A DNA stretch of 64,000 nt from Candidatus Leptofilum proximum (GCA_016710325.1 JADJXK010000001.1:248001-312000); one strand, 5' to 3'. Shown: positions 36,529-45,529, counted from the first letter of the stretch. The notes: generated by a model from the sequence alone, not told the origin. Numbers and translations are program-made.

Positions 36529-37356
36529 ATGACTATCAAACAACTTTTCCCCACTGTCACTGAACGGCCGTTACCCAACCTCTACCTCAACCACAACCTG
36601 CGGGAGCTGGCCCGGCAGCAGGCACGGCCGTTTGTCTACGCCAATTTTGTACTGAGCCTGGACGGCCGTATCGCCATTGCCCATCCCACCAGCCCCGGCT
36701 TTACCATCCCCAAAAATGTGGCCAACCCGCGCGACTGGCGCCTGTTTCAGGAGCTGGCGGCGCAGGCAGATTTGATCATTACCACGGGGCGGTATTTGCG
36801 GGATTGGGCCGAGGGGCGCGCCCAGGAGATTCTGGAGGTAGACGATCCGGCCTACGCCGATTTGCGCACCTGGCGTGCCGACCAGGGACTGCCAGCACAG
36901 CCCGACATTGCCATCCTCAGCGCAACGCTGGACTTCCCCATACCACCAATTTTGACGGCAAACGGCCGTCGTGTCTTCGTTTTTACCCCCGCTAACCCGG
37001 ATCCCATCCGCGCTGCTGAAGTAGAGGCGGAGGCGGGCAGCCTGTTTGAAGCGGGCGAAGGGCGCGTTTCTGGTCAAAAAATGATGCAGATATTAGCGGA
37101 CCTGGGGTACCAGACGGTGTATTCGGCGGCGGGGCCGATGGTGCTGCACACGCTGTTGGCCGGACAGGTGCTAAACCGGTTGTATCTGACGCAGGTGGGG
37201 CGGCTGCTCGCCGGGTATCCTTTTGCCTCGATTGTCGAGGGGCCGCTGTTGGAAACGGCCGTAGACACCAAACTCTACACCGTTTACCATGACCCGGAAG
37301 CGTTGGATGGCCTGGGGCAGCTGCTGCTGGCTTATGATATTGTTCAGTCGAAGTAA
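36529..37356 (+). CDS. RibD C-terminal/dihydrofolate reductase-like protein
   Basis: A 275-residue NADPH-dependent reductase-like protein. RPFVYANFVLSLDGRIAI and DLIITTGRYLRDWAEGRAQE match the RibD_C (pyrimidine reductase) fold, and YQTVYSAAGPMVLHTLLAGQ the substrate loop followed by LYLTQVGRLLAG. It lacks the RibD deaminase domain and is not next to riboflavin genes, so a reductase for another heterocycle is possible. ATG 36529 overlaps no ribosome site strongly (AAAGGATC). A longer frame into the previous gene is rejected. Confidence 0.78.
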   Translation: MTIKQLFPTVTERPLPNLYLNHNLRELARQQARPFVYANFVLSLDGRIAIAHPTSPGFTIPKNVANPRDWRLFQELAAQADLIITTGRYLRDWAEGRAQEILEVDDPAYADLRTWRADQGLPAQPDIAILSATLDFPIPPILTANGRRVFVFTPANPDPIRAAEVEAEAGSLFEAGEGRVSGQKMMQILADLGYQTVYSAAGPMVLHTLLAGQVLNRLYLTQVGRLLAGYPFASIVEGPLLETAVDTKLYTVYHDPEALDGLGQLLLAYDIVQSK

Positions 37357-37402
37357 GAACGGGAGTCGAGCCCGTTGCCAAATCGGGAATTTAGTTTAGA
37401 AG

Positions 37403-38215
37403 CTAAACAACGAGCAGCGGCCGGTCCGCATGGCAAATGAGCTCGTGTGCCAGATCGTCCAGCAAAAAGCGCTCCCAGCCCTTGCCCTGGTGGGCGCCAA
37501 TCGCCACCAGATCGTAGTCTCCGCTTTGCATTTCGGCCAAAATCTCGCGCACGACCAGGCCATGACGGACTTTGGCTTCCAGGCGAACGTTGAGCTGGGA
37601 CAGCCGGGCTAAATCAGCTTCCAGCAGGTTGCCTTCAACGGTGTGCCGTTCTATTAGCTCGTCGGCGTCGGCCCGCAGTTCCCAGCCAGGCACACCGGGC
37701 GCGGCGGCCATCTGGGACATGACGTGTAGGGCAGTTAGCTCATCGACCTTTTTCAGCAGGGGAGCAAGATGGGTAATCAGCCGGTTGAGTAAGGAGGGAT
37801 CACGGCCGCTTTCACAGACCAGGACTTCACGCAGCGGCCGTATCTCGCCCCGCGCAATCAACACCGGGCAGGGCATTCGGGCCACCACACGTTCGGCTGT
37901 GGGCGGCAGCCAGCGCCCGGCCAACCCTTGCTGCTTTTGTTCCCCCATAACCACCAGCTCATGCCGGTTCATCACCGCTTCATGTACAATTTCTTCGGCC
38001 GTATGCCCCGTGCGAATCTGCGTTTCCACGGGAATGTTTTTGCCGAGTAGCATTTTGGCCCGAACCAAAATGGATTCGGCCTGAGTGCGTTCTGCCTCGT
38101 GTTTGATAACGGTCAGGAGCGTGAGGGTACCGCCCACCATCTGGTGAACAACGCCGCCTAGACGAACGGCCAGATCAGATTCGGCGGAACCAGATGTTGT
38201 AATGAGAATCCGCAT
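37403..38215 (-). CDS. Universal stress protein, tandem UspA domains
   Basis: A 270-residue protein with two Usp-like halves. The first begins MRILITTSGSAESDLAVRLG and ends HELVVMGEQKQQGLAGRWLP-type ATP-loop sequence; the second ends YDLVAIGAHQGKGWERFLLD and HADRPLLVV. Start 38215 follows TAGGAGG. It lies directly downstream (10 bp) of the Na/Pi symporter and is likely co-transcribed with it, so it probably belongs to the phosphate-starvation response. Usp domains bind ATP and often act in energy stress. Confidence 0.8.
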   Translation of the reverse strand: MRILITTSGSAESDLAVRLGGVVHQMVGGTLTLLTVIKHEAERTQAESILVRAKMLLGKNIPVETQIRTGHTAEEIVHEAVMNRHELVVMGEQKQQGLAGRWLPPTAERVVARMPCPVLIARGEIRPLREVLVCESGRDPSLLNRLITHLAPLLKKVDELTALHVMSQMAAAPGVPGWELRADADELIERHTVEGNLLEADLARLSQLNVRLEAKVRHGLVVREILAEMQSGDYDLVAIGAHQGKGWERFLLDDLAHELICHADRPLLVV

Positions 38216-38225
38216 TTTTTGCCTC

Positions 38226-39347
38226 CTACAAAAACATCATGATGATTGGGACAATCAAGATTAATCCCATAAATATCGCCAGGTTGCGATTATTTTCGGT
38301 AATGCTATTCACAAAATCGAGCATTTTTTCCTGATAGGGGCTATAAAACAGCGCCAGAATGATAAACGAGACGACGGCGATGCTCAACATTTCGATCAAA
38401 ACAACCGTAAACGCGGCGGGATTATTAAGCAGCACCGCCGCCAGCAGCGTATCAACAAAGGTCGTGATGTTGGCGCCCATGATGTAGGGAATGACATTTT
38501 CGCGCCGTACAAAGCCACGTTGGCTTAAGGGCACCAGGATGCTCAGCGAAACGCTCACCGACATGGAGATCAAGGTAATGCCTGCACCCAGCATAAACAT
38601 CACCCACGGCTGGTAGACCAGCCGCGACATACGCCCCACATGGCTTTCTTTTAAGCTCATTTGAGGCAAACATCGATCGAACAAGTTGAAACTGATCATA
38701 ATAACGACAAACCCCGCGAGGAACAAAGACCAGCGCGGCAGAAAGGTCAGAAACAGAGCCGTGATCGGATCAAAAACCACATCCGTAATCGAAGTAAGCA
38801 GCGCGCCGGATTGGAGCTGAATCCCATTGAGCCAGCCCCCATTAAGCATCAAGAGACCAACGCCCAGAGCGATGATGTAAGTGCTCCCCGTTACACTCAG
38901 AGACAGAAGGCCCATGCTCAAACTGGTACCCCGGTTGCGCCCGCGCAAGACGTAGATGAACCCGATGAACAGCACAATGAAGCTGGCGCCCAGTCGGCTG
39001 CCGGTGATCATGGTAAAAGCGCCCATCTGGTCAAGGACACCGGCATCAAAAAAGGTGAGGGCGGCCGCAGCGACAGGCGAGCCGCTCATCACGATATAGG
39101 CAAACAACCAGCCAAAGCCCAGGCTGTTAGCCGGGTTTGTGACATGAAACCGGTCACGTACCAGCGGCGCCAGGTCGCGGGCACCTTCTTTCATCAGGGT
39201 AATAGCCAGGATAAACAAGAAGAGACTGACAGTAAACAGCGCCACCTTCGCCAGGCGGCGAAGGGCTGTGTTGGTTTTGCTGCGGTGTTGGGCTGCGTCT
39301 TGGGCCACATCGGGCACTACGACTTCAGTTTTCATGGAATCGCTCAT
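38226..39347 (-). CDS. Na/Pi cotransporter-family protein
   Basis: A 373-residue membrane protein. Two inverted halves each carry family marks: GSRLGASFIVLFIGF and GANITTFVDTLLAAVLLN, close to the glutamine/asparagine-type repeats of the Na/Pi (PNaS) symporters, and SGSPVAAAALTFFDAG. About eight to ten helices are present. ATG 39347 is preferred (GGAG upstream); the open frame continues to 39563 through a PHO-box repeat and is unlikely to be translated there. Low-affinity sodium-coupled phosphate uptake is inferred, alongside the high-affinity Pst system next door. Confidence 0.75.
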   Translation of the reverse strand: MSDSMKTEVVVPDVAQDAAQHRSKTNTALRRLAKVALFTVSLFLFILAITLMKEGARDLAPLVRDRFHVTNPANSLGFGWLFAYIVMSGSPVAAAALTFFDAGVLDQMGAFTMITGSRLGASFIVLFIGFIYVLRGRNRGTSLSMGLLSLSVTGSTYIIALGVGLLMLNGGWLNGIQLQSGALLTSITDVVFDPITALFLTFLPRWSLFLAGFVVIMISFNLFDRCLPQMSLKESHVGRMSRLVYQPWVMFMLGAGITLISMSVSVSLSILVPLSQRGFVRRENVIPYIMGANITTFVDTLLAAVLLNNPAAFTVVLIEMLSIAVVSFIILALFYSPYQEKMLDFVNSITENNRNLAIFMGLILIVPIIMMFL

Positions 39348-39494
39348 AGTATTGTCACCGCTCCTTTTTAGTTTGGAGAACACGGCCGTTCCAGCCATAA
39401 GTTCTAGTGATTGTGCTGCAACCACATAAGTGTGGTCGGTTTCCTCGGGTTCGTCAATGGTAACAGGAAGAAACTTTACGCCAACCTCAGGGTG

Positions 39495-39522
39495 GTAACA
39501 GGGCGGTAACAAAGTGGTAACA
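39495..39522 (-). promoter_or_regulatory. PHO box upstream of the Na/Pi symporter
   Basis: Three GTAACA half-sites at 39495, 39506 and 39517, spaced exactly 11 bp. Read toward the symporter they are TGTTAC repeats, like the PhoB/PhoP box. They lie about 150 bp before the chosen start. Confidence 0.75.
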
Positions 39523-39525
39523 AAT

Positions 39526-39586
39526 GATGCGTGAAACGTGAAACGTGACCAGAGGGACATCACGTTTCACGCATCACGTTTCACGC
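39526..39586. repeat. Intergenic hairpin with GTGAAAC-word arms
   Basis: GATGCGTGAAACGTGA (39526-39541) pairs perfectly with 39560-39575. Both arms repeat the unit, GTGAAACGTGA on the left and TCACGTTTCACGC on the right, so alternative registers exist. A related GCGTGA...TCACGC remnant lies near 45573-45607. Confidence 0.75.
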
Positions 39587-39618
39587 CGAACCCCACGAAA
39601 TCCCAAAGACCCCTATTT

Positions 39619-40368
39619 TCATCCGTGAGGACTTGCTTGCTCTCTGGCAATGAGGATGGGACGATGAACGTGACGCAGCAACGGCCGTACTAGTTCCCCC
39701 AAAAAGCGGCGGTGCAGCCAGGGATAGGGCTCCTCGCTGATGATGATCAGATCACATTGGCTGCTGTCGGCGGCCCAGGCCATGCGCCGGTCAGGTTCAC
39801 TATCTTTAAGCAGCAGCTCACCGTGCACCCCCCACTGCTGGCAAAGGCCGACCAATCGACGCAGCTGTGCCCCGGAATAGGTATTGGGCGACAAAACCAC
39901 CTCCACCTGAAGGGGAATCTGGCCATAGCGGTACATGGCGGGGATGGGCGGAATAATGGGCAGCACATACACATCGGCATGGGCGGCCGTGGCCAGCCGC
40001 TGTACCCATTCGATGGCCGTGCCATCCGATGGGTGCGCCCGTAAGATGAGCAAAATACGCTTGAGGCTCCAGGAGCGCAGTTTGTGTGCCTGGCGCATGA
40101 TCAGCACTGAAGAAGGTGCATTTTCGACCAGGCGCAAAGCGGGACAAATGCCAAACCACCGCTGCCAACGCGGCCGTTCCGGTTCCCAATACAGCAACAG
40201 GTCTGGTGGCTCGGCCGCATCGCTGGCCGCCTGGAGCTCATCTGGCGTCAACAGGCGCGGTGGGCTGTTCAGCAGCCGCCCCAGGTAACGCATCGTATCA
40301 GCTTCTGCCCTGGCCAGCGGCTCCTGGTAGAGGCAGTCCAGTTTTAAGCTCACATTGCTCGTAGTCAT
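39619..40368 (-). CDS. Universal stress-like protein in the pst operon
   Basis: A 249-residue protein. The C-terminal 150 residues look like a UspA fold (LKRILLILRAHPSDGTAIEW, then CDLIIISEEPYPWLHRRFLG and VHRPILIARE). The N-terminal 90 residues are a degenerate second copy. Six bp separate it from pstB, so it is the last gene of the pst operon. Confidence 0.65.
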   Translation of the reverse strand: MTTSNVSLKLDCLYQEPLARAEADTMRYLGRLLNSPPRLLTPDELQAASDAAEPPDLLLYWEPERPRWQRWFGICPALRLVENAPSSVLIMRQAHKLRSWSLKRILLILRAHPSDGTAIEWVQRLATAAHADVYVLPIIPPIPAMYRYGQIPLQVEVVLSPNTYSGAQLRRLVGLCQQWGVHGELLLKDSEPDRRMAWAADSSQCDLIIISEEPYPWLHRRFLGELVRPLLRHVHRPILIAREQASPHG

Positions 40369-40374
40369 GGCATC

Positions 40375-41124
40375 TCAGCCTATCTCACGTGCCAGGTAAG
40401 CCTGGGTGAGTTCTTTTTGCGGGTGGGCGAAGAAAGGGCCAGCCGGACCATGTTCTACCAATTCACCCAACCACATAAAAGCGACGTGATCTGCCAGGCG
40501 GCGTGCCTGGTCAATATCATGGGTGACCATGATGACGGTGTATTTCCCCTTTAAGCCACGCAGCAGTTCCTCGATGCCTCGCGCTGAAATAGGGTCCAGA
40601 GAAGCTGTGGATTCATCACACAACAGAATTTCTGGCTCAACAGCCAACGAACGGGCTAGACAGAGCCGCTGCTGCTGCCCTACAGACAGGTCCGTAGCCG
40701 GGGCTTTAAGTCGGTTTTGTACCTCATCCCACAGCCCGACATCCTCCAGACGACTTTGCACAACGGCGCTGAGAGTGCCGTTGGCATGGCCATGTATGCG
40801 CGGCCCATAAGCAACGTTTTCGTAAATGGAAAGTGGCAGTGGAAATGGCTTCTGGGCCAGCAGTCCAATACGGGTGCGAATCTCGGTAATGTCGACGCTA
40901 GAATCGTAAACATTCAGGCCGTCCAGCAGCACCTGCCCGGTAACCCGCACCTGCTCATTCAAATCCAGCAGCCGGTTTAAACTTTTGAGCAGAGTCGATT
41001 TACCACAGCCAGAAGGCCCAATAATGGCCGTAATCTGATGCAGCGGGATGTTCATGTTAAATTTTTTCAGCGCCTGGTTTTTACCGTACCAGACATTGAG
41101 GTCGCGAATGGATAAAGATTGCAT
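40375..41124 (-). CDS. pstB: Phosphate ABC transporter ATP-binding protein
   Basis: A 249-residue ATPase. Walker A GPSGCGKSTLLKSLNRL, signature LSVGQQQRLCLARSLA and Walker B EILLCDESTASLDP are all intact, with the H-loop VTHDIDQARRLADH. LDLNEQVRVTGQVLLDG matches PstB. Start 41124 follows AAAGGAG. It powers PstCA in high-affinity phosphate import. Confidence 0.93.
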   Translation of the reverse strand: MQSLSIRDLNVWYGKNQALKKFNMNIPLHQITAIIGPSGCGKSTLLKSLNRLLDLNEQVRVTGQVLLDGLNVYDSSVDITEIRTRIGLLAQKPFPLPLSIYENVAYGPRIHGHANGTLSAVVQSRLEDVGLWDEVQNRLKAPATDLSVGQQQRLCLARSLAVEPEILLCDESTASLDPISARGIEELLRGLKGKYTVIMVTHDIDQARRLADHVAFMWLGELVEHGPAGPFFAHPQKELTQAYLAREIG

Positions 41125-41140
41125 TGTAAAGACTCCTTTT

Positions 41141-41199
41141 CGGTAATTGGTGAACGGTGAGCAGTTATCGGAATACCCAGTACCGACCGCTGATTACCG
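41141..41199. repeat. Intergenic hairpin between pstA and pstB
   Basis: CGGTAAT (41141-41147) pairs with ATTACCG (41193-41199), with further imperfect pairing of GAGCAGT/CCGCTG-type words inside. It overlaps the pstA stop codon and could set the pstA:pstB ratio. Confidence 0.5.
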
Positions 41200-42042
41200 A
41201 ATCACATTACGTCCCAGGCGGGTCAGTGATAAATTCGCCAGCAGGCTGATGACTAGAATGATCACGGTTAGAATCAGCGCCGAAGCGTGGGCACGGGCCT
41301 GTACTTCGGGAAAAGGGGTGCCCAACTGGAAAAAGATGGCCAGGGGCAGCGAAGCGACTGGTTCCAGCAAAGATCCGGGCATGTCGTTGGTGTAGCCAGC
41401 GGTGAACAGCACCGAGGCGGCATCGCCAATACCACGACCAAAGGCCAGGAGTACGGCCGTTAACAACCCAGGCACCGTCTGTCGCAGCAAAATCCCCAGA
41501 AACTCCAGCCGGGTAGCGCCCAGGGCAAACGTCGTCTCGCGCAGCTGCCTGGGAGCCAGGGTTACCACTTCGTCGAAGGTGCGGGCCATGATGGGCAGCA
41601 CCACCAACGCCAGGGCGATAATGCCCGCCAGCAGCGAGGCGCGCAGCCCCAAAAAGATCATCAGGGCAAAGGCGAAAGCACCGTACACAATGCTGGGAAT
41701 GCCCCACATGATGTCTAAACTAAGGCGCACCAGGCTGGCGCGACGGCCGCTGCCCAGATACCCATGCAAATAGAGCACCACCGGCACTGCCAGCAGCGCC
41801 GCTACCAGGGTTGAACCTGTTGCCAGATAGAGCGAACCGACAATGGCATTCAGCACGCCACCTCCACCACCGAGGTAAAAGGCACCCTGGGGAGGCTGCG
41901 AAATCATCTCCCAGCTCAAAGCCCCAATGCCGCGCCAAAAAATGACGCCTAAAATCAGCAATAAAACGGTCGCCGCCACCGCCAGCGAGGAACGCATCAA
42001 CCAGGTAAAGAATAGTTCTTCAAATTTTCTTTTACGACTCAT
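41194..42042 (-). CDS. pstA: Phosphate ABC transporter permease PstA
   Basis: A 282-residue inner-membrane permease with six helices. The conserved EAA-type loop reads LAPRQLRETTFALGATRLEF, and GGVLNAIVGSLYLATGSTLV precedes it. IPSIVYGAFAFALMIFLG is typical of PstA. Start 42042 follows GGAG. Twelve bp separate it from pstC. Confidence 0.93.
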   Translation of the reverse strand: MSRKRKFEELFFTWLMRSSLAVAATVLLLILGVIFWRGIGALSWEMISQPPQGAFYLGGGGGVLNAIVGSLYLATGSTLVAALLAVPVVLYLHGYLGSGRRASLVRLSLDIMWGIPSIVYGAFAFALMIFLGLRASLLAGIIALALVVLPIMARTFDEVVTLAPRQLRETTFALGATRLEFLGILLRQTVPGLLTAVLLAFGRGIGDAASVLFTAGYTNDMPGSLLEPVASLPLAIFFQLGTPFPEVQARAHASALILTVIILVISLLANLSLTRLGRNVIR

Positions 42043-42053
42043 GCTATTTTCTC

Positions 42054-43052
42054 CTAACCCGTAGCCTGCCGCTGTACCCGCACAATGATCAGCCGCGCCA
42101 TAATGTTAAACACCAATACCACCGTCAGCAGCAGCAATGCCGCCCCCATCAAGGCCGATTCATACAGCGGTACAGACATCATTTCGCCGTAATTGTTGGC
42201 AATGAGTGCGGGCAGCGAATACGCTGTGTCAAACAGCGACTGCGGCAACTGCACCGTGTTGCCGATGAGCATCATCACGGCCAGCGTTTCGCCAAAGGCG
42301 CGGGAGAGTCCCAGCACCACGGCCGCCAGCACACCGCCCAACGCCTGCCGCCGCACAATGAGCTTGGTGGCTTCCCAGCGGGTGGCCCCCAAACAAAGCG
42401 CCGCCTCACGCATTTCACGCGGGGTGGCTCGCATAACTTCCTCGGTAACGGCCACTACCAGGGGGAAAACCATTACCCCCAGCACAAATCCGGCCGAGAG
42501 CAGGCCATAACCACTGGGATTGGTGCGGCTAAAAAACGGAATCGTCTGTCCCAGGAAGCGATCTGACCAGGGGCCAATATGGTCACGTACCAGAGGAACG
42601 ATAAACAAAACGCCCCACAGTCCATAAACTACTGAAGGGATGCCGACCAACAAATCGAGCGTGGGTTTGAGCACACCCCGTACGCGAGTGGACATATATT
42701 CTGCCAGGTAAATGCCGCTAAGAATGGCGGGCACTACGGCAAAGAAGATGGCCACCAGCGTCACCGCCACGCTACCCACAATAAACGGCGCAAAGCCAAA
42801 TTCGCCGCGCATAGGATGCCACGATTGTGACGCGAGAATTTCTGGCAGCGGATAGGCGCTCAATAGCGGCCAGGAACGGTAAAGCAGCGCGGCACCAATG
42901 ACAATAATAAACACACAAACAGCGCTCGTGAGAGCGCCCATGCTATATTTGGCCAACAGCTCTTTAAGCAGTCGCCCCAGGCTAATCTTGCGGGAAATTG
43001 GTACGAGCTGAGCCTGCTTTCGTGAGGTTGTTGTTTCCCTTGTAATTTCCAT
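42054..43052 (-). CDS. pstC: Phosphate ABC transporter permease PstC
   Basis: A 332-residue permease. GFAPFIVGSVAVTLVAIFFA, VGIPSVVYGLWGVLFIVPLV and the EAA loop TPREMREAALCLGATRWEAT are typical of PstC. The first 30 residues are charged and cytoplasmic. Start 43052 follows GGAGG. Confidence 0.93.
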   Translation of the reverse strand: MEITRETTTSRKQAQLVPISRKISLGRLLKELLAKYSMGALTSAVCVFIIVIGAALLYRSWPLLSAYPLPEILASQSWHPMRGEFGFAPFIVGSVAVTLVAIFFAVVPAILSGIYLAEYMSTRVRGVLKPTLDLLVGIPSVVYGLWGVLFIVPLVRDHIGPWSDRFLGQTIPFFSRTNPSGYGLLSAGFVLGVMVFPLVVAVTEEVMRATPREMREAALCLGATRWEATKLIVRRQALGGVLAAVVLGLSRAFGETLAVMMLIGNTVQLPQSLFDTAYSLPALIANNYGEMMSVPLYESALMGAALLLLTVVLVFNIMARLIIVRVQRQATG

Positions 43053-43137
43053 TAGTTACCTCCTATGGCAGTTCTAAAGGGAAACAGGGACGGGAGCCAA
43101 AGAGCCCCATCCCTGTTTCCTGTAGATAATTGTTTAC

Positions 43138-44169
43138 CTATTCTTCTACCAAAGACAGCGCTTCCTGAATGCGGGCCTCTGGCAGTGATACATAACCAGC
43201 ATCAGCTACAAAAGCTTGCCCTTCAGTGAGAATCCAGTAGTAAAAGGCAGCAATGGCGGGGCTGGGCGGGCCTTTGGTGACCAGGTAGAGGGCACGGGCA
43301 GGCGGGTATGGGTAAATCTCGGCGGCAATAGCAGCCGTTAATTCATCTCGTGTGCCGTAGAAATCTTCTTCGGGATCAATCTGCCCGTTGCCGTTCAGGT
43401 CGAAGGGTATAATTTGCAGACCATCCAGGGGGAGGCCGGTAGCCTGGTCATAGGAAAAGCCAATGTTATTGTAGCCTACGCCGAGCGGGTCTTGCCGGAC
43501 AGCTTCGGCTAAACCGGGATCAGCGTTTACGGCCGTTCCCACCAAATCTTCCTGGGCCTCCCCTTGAGAAAACAGCGCCCACATCTCAGCCGCACCGGCG
43601 GAGTCGGAACGTGTATAGACGTTGATTGTTTCGGCCGCATCTGTACCCAACAATTGTCCCCAGGTCGTTATCTCGCCCGTAATCCAGATGGCGTTCGATT
43701 CTTCCGGGGTTAGCCCCTGCGCCTGAAACTCGGCCAGGTAAGGATTGTTGGCGTTGACTGTTCCTACCACAGCGTCTATTGTTACCGGCACCAGGAATGA
43801 TCCCTGATCCAGCTCTTCCTGTCGTGGGTCGCGGGAGAGCATGGCAATGTCGGCTGCGCCGGTGAGCATATCGGTCATTCCTTTGCCAGCGCCACCCCCC
43901 TGCACATCAAACGTTACATTGGGATTCAGTGCGCTGTATTCCTCCGCCCATAAAGAAACAATGGGAAAAAGGGCAAACGCCCCAGAAATAGTGATTCTTA
44001 CCGGTTCAGCTTCTACCTCGGCAGCAGGTTCAGCAGAACTCGTATCTGTTGTAGTATCGGCGTTGCTGTCGGTCGATGTGCTTGGTTCGGCATCGCCACC
44101 GCCGCAGGCTGCTAGCAGCACCAGGAGCAATAGAAATATGATAATTTTTGATAATTTTGACATGGCCAT
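43138..44169 (-). CDS. pstS: Phosphate-binding lipoprotein PstS
   Basis: A 343-residue solute-binding protein. A lipoprotein signal (LLLLVLLAACGGGDAEPS) ends at the lipobox Cys. The mature part begins with a Thr/Ser linker and then ITISGAFALFPIVSLWAEEY and VQGGGAGKGMTDMLTGAADI, phosphate-contact loops, with YTRSDSAGAAEMWALFSQGE later. Start 44169 is favoured by the GAGGAG site; the track to 44187 is longer. It captures phosphate outside the membrane and delivers it to PstCA. Confidence 0.92.
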   Translation of the reverse strand: MAMSKLSKIIIFLLLLVLLAACGGGDAEPSTSTDSNADTTTDTSSAEPAAEVEAEPVRITISGAFALFPIVSLWAEEYSALNPNVTFDVQGGGAGKGMTDMLTGAADIAMLSRDPRQEELDQGSFLVPVTIDAVVGTVNANNPYLAEFQAQGLTPEESNAIWITGEITTWGQLLGTDAAETINVYTRSDSAGAAEMWALFSQGEAQEDLVGTAVNADPGLAEAVRQDPLGVGYNNIGFSYDQATGLPLDGLQIIPFDLNGNGQIDPEEDFYGTRDELTAAIAAEIYPYPPARALYLVTKGPPSPAIAAFYYWILTEGQAFVADAGYVSLPEARIQEALSLVEE

Positions 44170-44193
44170 TTTGTTTATTCTCCTCAAAGATAA

Positions 44194-45150
44194 TTAGTTA
44201 GTAAGCTGAGATGTCAAATCAGGGGGTTTCAGGACAAAAATGGGACGGCCGTTATGGGCATGCTGTTGGTCAATGGCTGTTATAACCTGGCTCACAAAGT
44301 CGCCCTCGGCTTCGGCGGCAATAGCCAGCAAATCATAGGTATTACCTGCCACTTCTTCCACAACCTGCTGGACGGCATCTCCCTGGCGGAACTTCAGATT
44401 GACAGGCACACCCTCCGTATGCAAACGGAGCAGACAGCGATCCAGGTGACGCCCGGCAGGTGATTCACGTTGATGGTACTTGCTAAAGCCCAAACCTGGC
44501 CCGCTGGTGAGAGGCATTAGCGTTACCGAGGCCTGGAACTGCCAGGCAAAAGGGGTCAGCCAATCGAGCGCCTGTTCATCAGACGCAAAGCCGCGCATGA
44601 CTACCAAAATGCGTTTAATGGCTGAATGGTCACCTCGCACAAAAAAAAGAGGGATGGTTGATTGGCTTAAAACAGAGGCTAACGCGGGTCTCCCAGGTAA
44701 TGTGCAGACAGCCAGCTCATAGTGGACGGAGTCGGCCAGCTTTACCGCTTCACATAAGTTTAGTTCGGGAGCGGCCAGGTTGACAATTTGGGTATGGTAT
44801 GCCTGACTTAAAACGGTGGCAGCCTGAGTAACGGCCGTTTCTAACTCCGGACGATTGTGCCAACTCATAATGCAAGACGCCAGGCGCTTTTCCGGCGTGT
44901 GAATACATTTCAACGCCAGTTCCAACGATTCGGCCGACGCAAACAAGGGGACAATTTCGGCTTGCATTAAGCGACCCAAAATACGCTTCGCCTTCTCATT
45001 TTCAGGGTAGGTCATCGCTACACTCACACGGCCGTTTTCCCGTCCCAAAGGCAAAGCCAGATAGTAACGAGAAAGGGCATAAGGAACCTGGCGAGCCAAT
45101 TCTAAATCAATATTGATTGTGCTGAGGTCGAGTTCAAAGTAGTGTGCCAT
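44194..45150 (-). CDS. Universal stress protein with GspE/MshEN-like N-terminal domain
   Basis: A 318-residue protein. Residues about 22-80 (YALSRYYLALPLGRENGRVS, then VAMTYPENEKAKRILGRLMQ) resemble the N-terminal domain of type II secretion ATPases (T2SSE_N/MshEN), which in some proteins binds c-di-GMP. The rest holds Usp-like sequence (AIKRILVVMRGFASDEQALD, YDLLAIAAEAEGDF). The stop lies 24 bp before pstS, and the PHO boxes at 45193-45232 lie just upstream, so it is the first gene of the pst operon. c-di-GMP binding is inference. Confidence 0.65.
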   Translation of the reverse strand: MAHYFELDLSTINIDLELARQVPYALSRYYLALPLGRENGRVSVAMTYPENEKAKRILGRLMQAEIVPLFASAESLELALKCIHTPEKRLASCIMSWHNRPELETAVTQAATVLSQAYHTQIVNLAAPELNLCEAVKLADSVHYELAVCTLPGRPALASVLSQSTIPLFFVRGDHSAIKRILVVMRGFASDEQALDWLTPFAWQFQASVTLMPLTSGPGLGFSKYHQRESPAGRHLDRCLLRLHTEGVPVNLKFRQGDAVQQVVEEVAGNTYDLLAIAAEAEGDFVSQVITAIDQQHAHNGRPIFVLKPPDLTSQLTN

Positions 45151-45192
45151 AATTATTTTCGCCAGTTACAAGCCAAACAATATCAGCCCTGC

Positions 45193-45232
45193 GTAACAGA
45201 TTGGTTCATAAAGAGGTAACAATTTGGTAACA
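45193..45232 (-). promoter_or_regulatory. Double PHO box of the pst operon
   Basis: Half-sites start at 45193 (GTAACA), 45204 (GTTCAT), 45216 (GTAACA) and 45227 (GTAACA): spacings 11, 12, 11. The nearest lies 43 bp before the first gene's start. The layout equals that at 45490-45529. Confidence 0.8.
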
Positions 45233-45257
45233 AATTACGCAGCAGATTTTTTTGGGT

Positions 45258-45446
45258 TTAGTTCGTCGTGTCGCTGGCAGCATCTAACGCAGATTCAATA
45301 ATCGTCGGGAACGGCTCTTGTGCACTATTTGCATAAGTTTCAACAAGATTCTCCTTGCTACTGATCTCAGAAGAAAGCATGAGGGCAGACACCAGCACAA
45401 AGGAAGCAGAAACCGATAAGAATAAAAATAGAAGTAATGCAATCAT
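45258..45446 (-). CDS. Small single-helix membrane peptide of the Pho regulon
   Basis: A 62-residue peptide, MIALLLFLFLSVSASFVLVS then a polar tail with EISSKENLVETYANS. One N-terminal membrane helix (or uncleaved signal) is present. ATG 45446 follows GAGAGG. The double PHO box lies 44 bp upstream and a CATATTAAT sequence in between could be the -10. I do not recognise the family. It could be a regulatory peptide of the Pst or PhoR complex. Confidence 0.6.
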   Translation of the reverse strand: MIALLLFLFLSVSASFVLVSALMLSSEISSKENLVETYANSAQEPFPTIIESALDAASDTTN

Positions 45447-45489
45447 CTTGCACCTCTCATGATTAATATGAGAATGGTAGCAAGAGAAA

Positions 45490-45529
45490 GTAACAGAGTG
45501 GTCAATAATGCTGTAACAAAGGCGTAACA
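45490..45529 (-). promoter_or_regulatory. Double PHO box upstream of the small peptide gene
   Basis: Half-sites start at 45490 (GTAACA), 45501 (GTCAAT), 45513 (GTAACA) and 45524 (GTAACA), spacings 11, 12, 11, exactly as upstream of the pst operon. Confidence 0.8.
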
